Shown here in pieces: positions 42,633 through 51,064 of a DNA stretch of 64,000 bases (positions within the stretch are counted from its first letter, which is position 1; each line of letters begins with the position of its first letter). The DNA comes from an uncultured bacterium (lineage in GTDB: Bacteria > Planctomycetota > GCA-002687715): contig CADEGH010000004.1 in assembly GCA_902826835.1 (NCBI GenBank), positions 1 through 64,000 of the forward strand, in the 5' to 3' direction. Below the pieces are notes generated by a model that was not told the origin of the DNA, searched no databases, and was given only the letters and a program-made list of their open reading frames with translations. Both the position numbers and the translations under genes were made by a program.

Positions 42633-42638
42633 TAGGAT
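42633..42638 (+). promoter_or_regulatory. Putative -10 box for a leaderless flavoprotein gene
   Basis: TAGGAT, then seven bases (CCGCCGC), then the ATG at 42646. No Shine-Dalgarno sequence precedes this start. Confidence 0.35.
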
Positions 42639-42645
42639 CCGCCGC

Positions 42646-43941
42646 ATGAAGATCGCCGTTCTCGGGGGAGGAATCACCGGGCTCACCCTCAGCTCGCTCC
42701 TGCAGGAAAAGGGGCACTCGGTGACCTGTTTCGAAGCATCTCCCCGAGCGGGTGGTCTGTGCCAGAGCGAGGTCGACCGCGGCTTCGTGATGGACCGCGC
42801 GGGCGGCCACATCCTGTTCAGCAAGGACAAAGAAGTCCTCCAGTGGATGCTCGGCCTGCTCGGACCCGGCGGTTACACCACCTGCGAGCGGCAGACGAAG
42901 ATCTGGTGCCGCGGGCGGTACGTGCACTACCCCTTCGAAAACGGACTCGGTGACCTGCCGCCGGCCGACCAGCTCGTCTGCCTGAAGGACTACATCGAAG
43001 CGAGTTTCGCCCGCCGAAACGGCGCGCCCGCTCCGACCAACTTCCACGATTGGTGCCTGTGGCGCTTCGGTCGGGGGGTGTGCGACACCTTCATGCACCC
43101 CTACAACCAGAAGATCTGGAACGTGGATTTGCACGAACTCGGCACGAAGTGGGTCGAAGGACGCGTTCCCGATGCGCCGCTCGAAGACGTGCTGCGGGGC
43201 GCGCTCGGCATGCCCAGTGAGGGCTACGTCCACCAGTCCATCTTCCATTACCCGCTCGAGCGGGGCTTCGAAGCCCTGATTCTCGCCCTCGTGGCGCGCC
43301 TGCGGCCCGGGGTGCTCCGGACGAACACGCCCGTGCATTCCGTCACTCGGATGGAACCCGGCTTCGCGGTGAACGGAGAGCGATTTGATCGGGTGTTGAG
43401 CACGGTGCCTCTACCGGTGCTCGGCAAGTTGCTCGCCGCCCTCTCCGACGCTGAGCGCGACCTCTTCGTCGGCCTCGATTCGATGTCCGTCTTGACCGTA
43501 TTTCTGGCCCTCGACCGCCCCTCGGTCCCACCCCACTCGTGGATCTACTTCCCGAGCGAAGAGGACGGCCCGCAGAATCGCATCACTTACCTGTCCAACT
43601 ACAGCCCGAAAAACGCACCCGCCGGCAAGACCTCGATCATGGCCGAGGTCACCTATTTGAACCGACTCCCAAAGAGCGAGAGCGCGATCACGGAAGAGGT
43701 GATCGCCGGACTGGCCCGCGGCGGCTTTCTCGAGCCGAGCCAAGTGATGTTCGCCCGCACCTTCACCAACTCCTACGGCTACATCTTGTATCGCCTCGGC
43801 CTGGAGGAGCGACTCGAGTCGGTGCGCGCCATCGTGCGGCGCCAAGGGATCGATGTGGTCGGCCGCTTCGGCAACTACAACTACTTCAACAGCGATGCCT
43901 GTGTGCGCGCCGCCTTCGACCTCGCCCGCACCATCGCCTGA
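42646..43941 (+). CDS. FAD-dependent UDP-galactopyranose-mutase-like/amine-oxidase-fold protein
   Basis: A 431-residue flavoprotein; ATG at 42646 starts MKIAVLGGGITGLTLSSLLQ, the dinucleotide-binding GxGxxG, with the acidic E in CFEASPRAGGL. Other blocks are GHILFSKDKEV, KIWCRGRYVHYPFENGLGDL and FMHPYNQKIWNVDLHELGTK, which resemble the UDP-galactopyranose mutase-like proteins in polysaccharide loci (compare PYNxKxWxxxPxEL). Possible role: sugar ring isomerisation or another flavin step in surface glycan synthesis. A second member lies at 57752-59176, at the far end of the locus. Its stop codon abuts the stop of the convergent membrane protein gene with no gap (43941/43942). Confidence 0.72.
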   Translation: MKIAVLGGGITGLTLSSLLQEKGHSVTCFEASPRAGGLCQSEVDRGFVMDRAGGHILFSKDKEVLQWMLGLLGPGGYTTCERQTKIWCRGRYVHYPFENGLGDLPPADQLVCLKDYIEASFARRNGAPAPTNFHDWCLWRFGRGVCDTFMHPYNQKIWNVDLHELGTKWVEGRVPDAPLEDVLRGALGMPSEGYVHQSIFHYPLERGFEALILALVARLRPGVLRTNTPVHSVTRMEPGFAVNGERFDRVLSTVPLPVLGKLLAALSDAERDLFVGLDSMSVLTVFLALDRPSVPPHSWIYFPSEEDGPQNRITYLSNYSPKNAPAGKTSIMAEVTYLNRLPKSESAITEEVIAGLARGGFLEPSQVMFARTFTNSYGYILYRLGLEERLESVRAIVRRQGIDVVGRFGNYNYFNSDACVRAAFDLARTIA

Positions 43942-45828
43942 CTAAGGTTTGGGCGGCATCAAGAATCCGATTTCGAGAGACGACGTGGTCGCTACGACTT
44001 TGCCCTCTTCGTCGTAAGCCTTGGCGCGGGCCTTCACCATCAGGGGGCGGTCCGGAGGAAAGAGCGCCTCCGGCAGCGGCCACGGCAGGGGAGATGGCCC
44101 CGTGCCCAACGCATCGGTCGCAAGCGTCGCCACCCCACTGCCCTGATCGATGCGCATCGCGTAGGTCCCGGACCAGGCTCCTGAGCTCAGCTCCAGCTCG
44201 AAACGAGCCGCCGAGATCAGGAACACCGAGAATTCGAGGGGCTTGCCGCCGCCCCATTGGAGCGGGGCCGGAAAGGGAACGACCCACTTCAATTCTTCGC
44301 CCTCATTCGGGGCAACCGGTTCGAGCAGCGGCCGGAGCATTCCGTCCTCGGGATTGGCCACCAAGAGGAGATCTCGACGCGGATCCGATCGCTGCTTCTC
44401 CAGGATGCCCGCCCACGTCGACTGGAGGCCCAAGACGAGAGGAACCGCCTCCACTCCCGGCTTCGTGAACGGAGGAGCGAGGAGCGGAGTCCAGTAGGCA
44501 TCCACCGTGACGGCTCCGGCCACTTCGTTGGGGATTCCGAACCCGAGGAGACGCGTACCGGGACTTTGCTCGGCGATCCGAGTAGCACTCGAGCGCAGGT
44601 TGCGAACTTGCCGATCCGCGCGTGCGAAGGATTCCTGCTGGAACGCCAGACTCAGGGTCCAGGGAAGAAGCAGGAGCCCCACGAGCCACCGCGGCCGAAC
44701 CGTGGCCAGGAAGTAGGCCGCGACCGCGGGAATCAGGGCCACGATGTGGGTGGCGGAGCGCGCATTCGCCAGAGTCGGGAAGACTCGGAAGACGAGCACC
44801 ACCGGTAGCCACGCGAGCGCCCCCCACACCAGAGCCACTACCCATGCTTTGAGACCGCTCCGTCCGTGGCGCAAGGACGCCCACAGTCCGAGGGCGATTC
44901 CGACGCCGGTGATCAGCATCAAGAGATGCGACCACCTGAGGGGGGAGCCTGCGTCCAAAGCGGGCCGGTCGAACCAGTACGCATTGAACGGGAAAAGCAT
45001 CAGCCGCACGGTCGCGGGCAAGGCCTCGATGATGCCAAGGTCTTTGGCGTACGCCTCCATGGAAGGCCAGCCCGAGTAGCCACCGGAGAGTCGACCGAAA
45101 ATCGCATAGCGGCCGGCGAAGTAAAGCGCGAGCACCGGCGCGGTCACCGCGCCGATCTTGAGCGCTTCGTTGAGCGCCCACCGAATTCCGCGGGGCTCGC
45201 CGACTTCGTGCTCACTCGGCGTGTACCACCACACGATGAGGACGAGCAGAGCCGGCAATCCCGCGGCGTGCTCGCGCGATAGGAGCCCGAGCGCGTAGGT
45301 CAGGCCGATCGAGACTAAGCGTCCTATTCCTCCGCGGCGGGCGTAACTCAGCGCCAGATGCACGCAGATCAAGCTGAAGAGAAGCCCCATCAGAACCGTG
45401 CGCTGGGTCTTCCACAGCACCGCTTCGGCGTGCAGCGGATAGAGGCCGAACGCGAGCATGGCCGCCATGACCGGCCACGCTCCGGCCGCCCGCGCGAGTC
45501 GATGCAGCAGAGTGCCGATGAGCAGCGTGTTCAGTAGGTGGATGAAGATCTGCGTTGCATTCCAGCCTCGCGGTTCGACGCCGTAGAGATGCCAATCCAA
45601 AGCCCACGACAACGCGGGAATCGGACGCCAAATGTCGTCCCAGGTTCGTTCGGTCGGCCACAGGAGCTGATTGACCAGCCCGTCCCAATTCAGCGTGCCG
45701 TCTTCGCCCGCGAACATCGCGAGGCTGAGATCGTCCTTCAGGAAGTAAGTATCGAGCGACCGCGACCACAGACCCGCCACGAGGAGGAGTGCCAACAACG
45801 ATCCAAGTCCAAGCTCCCGAGCCTTCAT
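43942..45828 (-). CDS. PMT-like multi-pass membrane protein (copy 1)
   Basis: A 628-residue integral membrane protein; ATG at 45828 overlaps the upstream gene by 4 bp, and the longer open frame above it shadows that gene. It begins with a signal-anchor (GLGSLLALLLVAGLWSRS), then LKDDLSLAMFAGEDG and WRPIPALSWALDWHLYGVEP, and IFIHLLNTLLIGTLLHRL. This acidic-loop-plus-HxxN layout is that of GT-C/PMT_2-like mannosyltransferase relatives. About 10 helices follow, then a soluble C-terminal domain of about 150 residues, probably periplasmic. Substrate unknown; likely uses a polyprenyl-phosphate sugar. Homologous to the next gene. Confidence 0.65.
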   Translation of the reverse strand: MKARELGLGSLLALLLVAGLWSRSLDTYFLKDDLSLAMFAGEDGTLNWDGLVNQLLWPTERTWDDIWRPIPALSWALDWHLYGVEPRGWNATQIFIHLLNTLLIGTLLHRLARAAGAWPVMAAMLAFGLYPLHAEAVLWKTQRTVLMGLLFSLICVHLALSYARRGGIGRLVSIGLTYALGLLSREHAAGLPALLVLIVWWYTPSEHEVGEPRGIRWALNEALKIGAVTAPVLALYFAGRYAIFGRLSGGYSGWPSMEAYAKDLGIIEALPATVRLMLFPFNAYWFDRPALDAGSPLRWSHLLMLITGVGIALGLWASLRHGRSGLKAWVVALVWGALAWLPVVLVFRVFPTLANARSATHIVALIPAVAAYFLATVRPRWLVGLLLLPWTLSLAFQQESFARADRQVRNLRSSATRIAEQSPGTRLLGFGIPNEVAGAVTVDAYWTPLLAPPFTKPGVEAVPLVLGLQSTWAGILEKQRSDPRRDLLLVANPEDGMLRPLLEPVAPNEGEELKWVVPFPAPLQWGGGKPLEFSVFLISAARFELELSSGAWSGTYAMRIDQGSGVATLATDALGTGPSPLPWPLPEALFPPDRPLMVKARAKAYDEEGKVVATTSSLEIGFLMPPKP

Positions 45829-47705
45829 GGATGCACCCACCTTAGGGAGACGGGAGCGAGGCCAACCAACCCTCCGGGCTCGGTCAGGAGCCACACTCGA
45901 AGCTGCGCCCCCGCCCCGTGGTCCTGCGTCAAGAATAGCGCCTCGTCCTGGGGCGGAAGCGGCGCAAACTCGGGGATGAGGCGCCAGCGCCGCCCACCCT
46001 CGGGCGCAATCCTCTCCGCCTTGGTCCAAACGGAGAGCGAGCGGCCGGCGTGTTCGAGCTGCCAATAGGCCCGCCACTTCGAGAGAGACTCGGAAAGCTG
46101 GATCTCGACCTGCGGTATCGTGCCGCGACCCGGCCAGTCCGCTCCTGCGAGCGGCGCGGTGACTTCCGCAACCGCACTGGTGAGTTCCCGACGCCGGAGC
46201 GACCACTCTTCCCACTCTGAGGGCGTGTGCGCCCGCTCATCGATCAACAACAGTCGGGGGGCAACCTCGCCCAAGAAGGCACTCGGCCAGTCGGCCCCGC
46301 GGAAAATCCGGACGTCACGGGGCTGCTTCGCGAGCGGCGCCTGGAAGTAATGCCGAAAGTGCGTTCCTTCGGGTCCAAACACGGGAGCGCCGCGCGTGGT
46401 CGCGGGAAAGCTCGCGAGCTTCGCGCCCGGCTCCGCGGCAAGGAGCAAGTTGACGGCTCCCGCGTCGAGGGCGTCGACTCTCGCGGTCGCGGCGTGAACC
46501 CGATCCGACGCGCTCCGGTACGACGCTTGATTTTCGATCAAGTGAGGCAAGTGCCAGAGCAAGATCGGAAGCAAGAGGAGGGGGCGCCGCCCGGCCAGAG
46601 TCGCGAGGAGGGGCGCCACCAACGCGGCCGGCAAATAGAGGCGTCGGGTGCCCTCGAGATCCGGTCCGATGTGAAGGGTTGGGAGGCCCAGGCAAAGGAG
46701 AACAATCAGGGCGGTGAAGGCGCTGCCAAACGCGGGAAGATCCGAGCGAGTGGCAGCGCGCACGCCTCCCAAGACAAGAAGGAAGGCTAAGACCCCGAGG
46801 CCGAGGATGGCCACATTCTGGGCCGTCGCCCCGGACTCTTCGAAGCGAAGGCTCGGCCAAAGCAGGGTGCGCAGGAGAGCGGGCAGGCCTTCGAGAATCC
46901 GCCCCAGGTCCAGGCCTTCGACGACGTTAGTCCCGGCGTCGAACTGCGGGAGCCACCGCCCGAACAGGAGGTAGCGCAGTCCCATCACGAGGCACCACGG
47001 CACCGCGATCGCCGCCGCCACGACCATCGTGTTCCGCCAGCGCCCCTTGGCCGGACTCGCAAGGGCGACGAGGGGCACCACCGCGCCGAGCTCGCTCAAT
47101 TGAGAGTCCTTGGTGAGGAGGGTCAAGCCCGCCATGAGCATCACCCAGCCGAGTCGAACCTGACCGTGGGCGTACCGCACACCGAGGATCGCAGTGCTCA
47201 AGAATCCGGCGGTCGCGAGCAGCGTGAAGCGATGACTCACCCACACCACGGTTTCGACGGAGCCGGCCCAAACCAAGAACAGCACTCCGCCAAGGATTCC
47301 GGTCCACCGCGAGCGGTGGGGGGCGAGACACCGAATCAGGCCAGCTACGAGGAGCGCGTTGATCGCGTGCCAAAGCACGGCGACCCCGCGCAGCCATCGG
47401 AAGTCCCAGCCGAACAGCGTTTGATCCAGCGCGATCGAAAGCCATCCCAGGGGTCGCCAGTGGTCATGGAAGTTGACCACCGTGCGTGTGGGCCACAGGA
47501 CTTCGTGCCAAGCGACCGGGGCCCCCTCCGCATCCACGGCGCGGCCCGAAAAAAGATGCGCCGCGGTCAAATCATCGAGCAGGGGCGGGACCGCGCGCGA
47601 GGGCCAAAACAAGAGCTCTGAGGCCACACCGAACGCCAAGAGGACGACCAACGTGGCTCCCCATGAGATCGGTGCTCGCGAGAAGTCGGCAGGGGCGGCG
47701 CTCAC
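45825..47705 (-). CDS. PMT-like multi-pass membrane protein (copy 2)
   Basis: A 626-residue paralogue of the downstream gene: first helix TLVVLLAFGVASELLFWPSR, then LLDDLTAAHLFSG, HWRPLGWLSIALDQTLFGWD, and VLWHAINALLVAGLI, matching the same DD / WRPL / HxxNALL positions. About 10 further helices and a soluble C-terminal domain follow. It overlaps the nucleotidyltransferase gene and copy 1 by 4 bp each, so three genes are translationally coupled. GT-C type glycosyl transfer is likely but not shown. Confidence 0.65.
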   Translation of the reverse strand: MSAAPADFSRAPISWGATLVVLLAFGVASELLFWPSRAVPPLLDDLTAAHLFSGRAVDAEGAPVAWHEVLWPTRTVVNFHDHWRPLGWLSIALDQTLFGWDFRWLRGVAVLWHAINALLVAGLIRCLAPHRSRWTGILGGVLFLVWAGSVETVVWVSHRFTLLATAGFLSTAILGVRYAHGQVRLGWVMLMAGLTLLTKDSQLSELGAVVPLVALASPAKGRWRNTMVVAAAIAVPWCLVMGLRYLLFGRWLPQFDAGTNVVEGLDLGRILEGLPALLRTLLWPSLRFEESGATAQNVAILGLGVLAFLLVLGGVRAATRSDLPAFGSAFTALIVLLCLGLPTLHIGPDLEGTRRLYLPAALVAPLLATLAGRRPLLLLPILLWHLPHLIENQASYRSASDRVHAATARVDALDAGAVNLLLAAEPGAKLASFPATTRGAPVFGPEGTHFRHYFQAPLAKQPRDVRIFRGADWPSAFLGEVAPRLLLIDERAHTPSEWEEWSLRRRELTSAVAEVTAPLAGADWPGRGTIPQVEIQLSESLSKWRAYWQLEHAGRSLSVWTKAERIAPEGGRRWRLIPEFAPLPPQDEALFLTQDHGAGAQLRVWLLTEPGGLVGLAPVSLRWVHP

Positions 47706-48634
47706 GTGCGGATGACGAGGTCACCACTCACGATCGCCCGCTCCAACGCTTCGCCCGCCGGCAGGGTCGTATCGGGAAGCAGCACACAATCTCTGAGACG
47801 CCGCGGTCCCTGGATACGCGCACCTTTGCCCACCACACAACCATGCAGCTCCACGCCCGCGCCGACCGTCGCGTCTTCGGCCACGAGGTTTTCGAGCGAC
47901 CGCGCGCGGAGGTAGGCGAGATTGCCGTCCAAAAGGTCGCGGGGGAAGGTGACATTCAGGTCCCAGGTCACGACGGGTTCCACCGCCACGCGGTAGCCGT
48001 CGTCAATGAGAATCTGCAGCGACGTCGTGATCTCGTACTCGTCGCGCAACGCGGTCCTCGGAGTCTTGCGGATGGCGTCGAAAATCTCCGGCCCGAGCAT
48101 GTAGATGCCGCAGCCTTTGAGCAGACACTGGGGCGCACGCGGCTTTTCGACCACGCGTGTCACGTAGCCCTGATCATCCTGCTCGACCGTGAAGTTGCGC
48201 CGCACCGGCGCCGGGTCGGTCTCTTCTTTGACCGCTAAGACTCCGCGCACATCACCCCGTTCGAAGCGGCTGAGCAAGCGCTCCACCCGTTCCGACAGGT
48301 AGTAGATGTCTCCGAGACAAAGCAGGAAGGGTCCGTCGACATGGGGCTCGGCCAGTCCGACGGCGTGCGCGATCCCGAGGATGCGATCCTGTTCCACGTA
48401 GCGGATGTCGAGGCCGTACTCCGAGCCTCGCCCGAAGTGATTGATGATGCGCTCCATCAAGTGGCCGACGACCACCACCACCTTCGTGATCCCGAGCGAT
48501 CGGAAGAGGCGCAAATGGTGCCCCATGATCGGCTCGTTCCCGATGGGCAGGAGCGGCTTCGGAAAGTGGGCGTTGAAGGGATCGATCCGAGTCCCTTTTC
48601 CCGCCGATAGGATCACTCCGGTGAGGGGAGGCAT
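47702..48634 (-). CDS. Sugar-phosphate nucleotidylyltransferase
   Basis: A 310-residue NTP_transferase family enzyme. The signature GVILSAGKGTRIDPFNAHFPKPLLPIGN is clear in pieces at residues 6-33, with LCLGDIYY and VVEKPRAPQ later and a short left-handed-helix-like C-terminus (LVAEDATVGAGVELHGCVVG). It should make an NDP-sugar for the surrounding polysaccharide genes; GDP-mannose, dTDP-glucose or UDP-glucose cannot be told apart by eye. It overlaps the PMT-like gene by 4 bp. Confidence 0.87.
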   Translation of the reverse strand: MPPLTGVILSAGKGTRIDPFNAHFPKPLLPIGNEPIMGHHLRLFRSLGITKVVVVVGHLMERIINHFGRGSEYGLDIRYVEQDRILGIAHAVGLAEPHVDGPFLLCLGDIYYLSERVERLLSRFERGDVRGVLAVKEETDPAPVRRNFTVEQDDQGYVTRVVEKPRAPQCLLKGCGIYMLGPEIFDAIRKTPRTALRDEYEITTSLQILIDDGYRVAVEPVVTWDLNVTFPRDLLDGNLAYLRARSLENLVAEDATVGAGVELHGCVVGKGARIQGPRRLRDCVLLPDTTLPAGEALERAIVSGDLVIRT

Positions 48635-48715
48635 GCGTGGGGAACTAACATGGAAGTTCGAAGCGGGTCAAGATCACCCTTCGACCGGCCCCACGCCGCA
48701 AGCTGAGCCGGAGGC

Positions 48716-50161
48716 TCAAAAGTTGGGGAGGATCGCCATTTGGATGGGCGGAGTGGTGGCCAGCGGCGTCGTGAGTGTGGCATCGAACCCGGCGGCTTGG
48801 AACCACAGCGTGAGCCCGATGAGCGCGGGTGCCAGCGGAATCGAGACCGACCCCGCAACATCCCCGTTCGGACCCAGAGGGGCCGGCTGCGGTAGCGCAA
48901 AAACGCCGTTGGCCGGCGTCGTGCTCAGAATGAAGATCGGGTCGAAGAAGTCGAGGAAAATCGGCAGGTTGGGGCCGAGCAAGAGGGGAACGGGAAGGCG
49001 CGCCAGGGTCGCGGCCGCGAAGGCCTGAATCCCCGAGCCGGGGAGACCGCGAACCGTGACCGGAACCGTGGTGCCGATGGAGGACACGGCATCGATCAGG
49101 AAGTGGAAGCGGTGCAGTTCGCGAATCTCGTCGATGCGTCCAGGATAGTGGGCGACGTAGAAGCCACCTTCGGGGGCTGGCTCCAAGTCAATCGGCAGAT
49201 AACCCGCTTCGACCACCACGATGTTGCTCGCGTCGTACCAGCCGAGCGGCGAGTTCGAGATGTTTCCGTAGACGAGGGGAAGGCGGACGATGCCACCGAC
49301 GCCGCCGCCGAAGGTCGCCATGACCAGTTCGTTGCGGTAGCCCGAGAAGCCGGTTCCATCGTTGATGACCACGCCGGTCGGCGCGGCGTGCGTCGGCAAG
49401 AGGACGAGCGGGGATTCCGTGCCGGACGCCGGCGGCGGAGTCCCCCAGTAGTTCCAGTGCCCGTAGTTGCGACCCGGGCGAACCCAATTGACTTCGTCCG
49501 GCGGATCGAAATTCCCCGGTACAAAATTGGGGCCGTTGTCGCCCATGAAGATGTCCCCGGTGACCGGATGGAACACCCCGTCGAACGAGTTGCGCAGGCC
49601 CGTGGCCACCGTCGAGATCGTCAGAGTGACGGGATCCAATCGCTGCAGGGTAGCTCGTAGCGGGTCGACTTCGGGATCGTGGTCGGTCGAGGATCCAAGG
49701 CCGAAGAAGATGGCGGTACCGTCCGTGAACAAATCATTGTTCTGATGGAAATCGAAGCCGCTCGCTGGTGTGAACACCGGGATGTCCTGCCGGGTGTCCG
49801 CCACCAGATCGTTGTTCGTGTCCTCGAGTCGCGTGATCACCCCCCGGTGCGACAACCAAATCGCGTTTTGGAACCACAGAATCCCGAGCGCATCGAGATT
49901 GACCGCCGTCCCCGGAAAGAAGGTGGTCACCACGTCGGCGACGTGGTCGGCGTTCTGGTCTTCGACGACCTTGATCACCCCGGAGAGGGAGAGGACGTAG
50001 AGACGACCCTGTCCGTCCCGGGTGAGGCTCGTGAACGGTCCACCACTAGGATCGGAGTAAAAGGTGGTCCGCTGGTAGCCGGGCGTTACGGGTTGGGCGC
50101 AGGCGAGCCCACTGAGTAGACAGGCACCGACGCCCAGAAGGAGGCGGGAGGACTTCATCAT
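48716..50161 (-). CDS. Secreted PQQ/sorbosone-dehydrogenase-like propeller protein
   Basis: A 481-residue protein; the ATG at 50161 (or the next ATG, 50158) begins a signal peptide (MKSSRLLLGVGACLLSGLACAQ). A six-bladed propeller follows: TRDGQGRLYVLSLSGVIKVV, LEDTNNDLVADTRQDIP, TGLRNSFDGVFHPVTGDIFM, and DEVNWVRPGRNYGHWNYWG. These match the glucose/sorbosone dehydrogenase fold. The C-terminal 90 residues (PQPAPLGPNGDVAG, LAPALIGLTLWFQAAGFD) form a domain I associate with secreted planctomycetal proteins. Its place inside a polysaccharide operon is odd; catalytic activity is not certain. A 12-bp palindrome (50168-50179) lies just upstream. Confidence 0.7.
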   Translation of the reverse strand: MMKSSRLLLGVGACLLSGLACAQPVTPGYQRTTFYSDPSGGPFTSLTRDGQGRLYVLSLSGVIKVVEDQNADHVADVVTTFFPGTAVNLDALGILWFQNAIWLSHRGVITRLEDTNNDLVADTRQDIPVFTPASGFDFHQNNDLFTDGTAIFFGLGSSTDHDPEVDPLRATLQRLDPVTLTISTVATGLRNSFDGVFHPVTGDIFMGDNGPNFVPGNFDPPDEVNWVRPGRNYGHWNYWGTPPPASGTESPLVLLPTHAAPTGVVINDGTGFSGYRNELVMATFGGGVGGIVRLPLVYGNISNSPLGWYDASNIVVVEAGYLPIDLEPAPEGGFYVAHYPGRIDEIRELHRFHFLIDAVSSIGTTVPVTVRGLPGSGIQAFAAATLARLPVPLLLGPNLPIFLDFFDPIFILSTTPANGVFALPQPAPLGPNGDVAGSVSIPLAPALIGLTLWFQAAGFDATLTTPLATTPPIQMAILPNF

Positions 50162-50167
50162 GGTTGG

Positions 50168-50179
50168 TCTTCGCGAAGA
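50168..50179. other. 12-bp palindrome upstream of the propeller gene
   Basis: TCTTCGCGAAGA lies 6 nt before the ATG at 50161. It may be a small operator or chance. Confidence 0.25.
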
Positions 50180-50272
50180 GAGGGCAGTCGAGTCTATCAG
50201 CCCGGCGGGACGGGCCGGGAGGTCGTTTCCGAGGTAGAAACCGAAGATCACCCCCAAAGCCTTACGAAACGG

Positions 50273-51064
50273 TCAGCCGATTGGATGGCTGGAGGCCGCC
50301 CGTCCGCCCGGGAGAACCTGGGCAAGCTGGCGCCTTTCTTCGGGAACGCCCCGCGAGAAGCGCTTGCGGAAAATGCAGCGGAACATGCGGAGCGCGGTTT
50401 TGCTGATCTTGGCGATTCCGCGGGAGTGTTTGGATTCTCCGCCTCGCCGCATGCCGTAGTGCACCGGGATCTCGATGACCCGAAGCCCGAGGCGGAGGGC
50501 CTCGCACATCATTTCCGGAGAAAACCCTGGTCCGGACTCGGTCAGGCCCGGCGCCATCACCTCGAAGGCGCGCTTGTGCAAGGCTCGGTAGGTGCAGCCC
50601 ACATCGGTGAGCCGCGGCTCCATCGGGATGTACCAGAGGAGTTCGAGGATCTTGGCGGCGGCCACATTCCCCCAGCGGAGAATGAAGTCCATGTTCGCCC
50701 CTTGCTGCACCATCTGCCGCGTGGTCCGGGTGCCCATGACCATCGCGCAATCGGGGAGGTAGCAGAGCAACTTGTCCAGGTCGTACGCCCCGAACGAGCC
50801 GTCTGCTTCGACCAGGACGAGGTAGTCCCCCGAGGCGGCGTGCATGCCACAGAGCAGCGCCTTGCCGTAACCGGGGGCCGACTCGGCGACCACGCGCGCT
50901 CCCGCAGCAGTCGCGAGTTCCGCCGTGCGGTCGCGACAATTGTTGTCGACCACGACCACCTCATCCACCGTGGGGTGGGCGCGGAAATCGCGCACCACGT
51001 CGGCGATGGTGGCCTCTTCGTTGTAGGCCGGAATGACGACCGAGACTCGGTTCCCGTTATGCAT
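50273..51064 (-). CDS. GT2 glycosyltransferase (DPM1-like)
   Basis: A 263-residue family 2 glycosyltransferase: RVSVVIPAYNEEATIADVVR, VVVVDNNCRDRTAELA, LVEADGSFGAYDLDKLL with the metal-binding DGS, and DVGCTYRALHKRAFEV. It lacks a C-terminal membrane domain. It overlaps the YfhO-like gene by 8 bp (51057-51064). It probably charges a lipid carrier for the adjacent membrane-bound GT-C enzymes. Confidence 0.88.
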   Translation of the reverse strand: MHNGNRVSVVIPAYNEEATIADVVRDFRAHPTVDEVVVVDNNCRDRTAELATAAGARVVAESAPGYGKALLCGMHAASGDYLVLVEADGSFGAYDLDKLLCYLPDCAMVMGTRTTRQMVQQGANMDFILRWGNVAAAKILELLWYIPMEPRLTDVGCTYRALHKRAFEVMAPGLTESGPGFSPEMMCEALRLGLRVIEIPVHYGMRRGGESKHSRGIAKISKTALRMFRCIFRKRFSRGVPEERRQLAQVLPGGRAASSHPIG

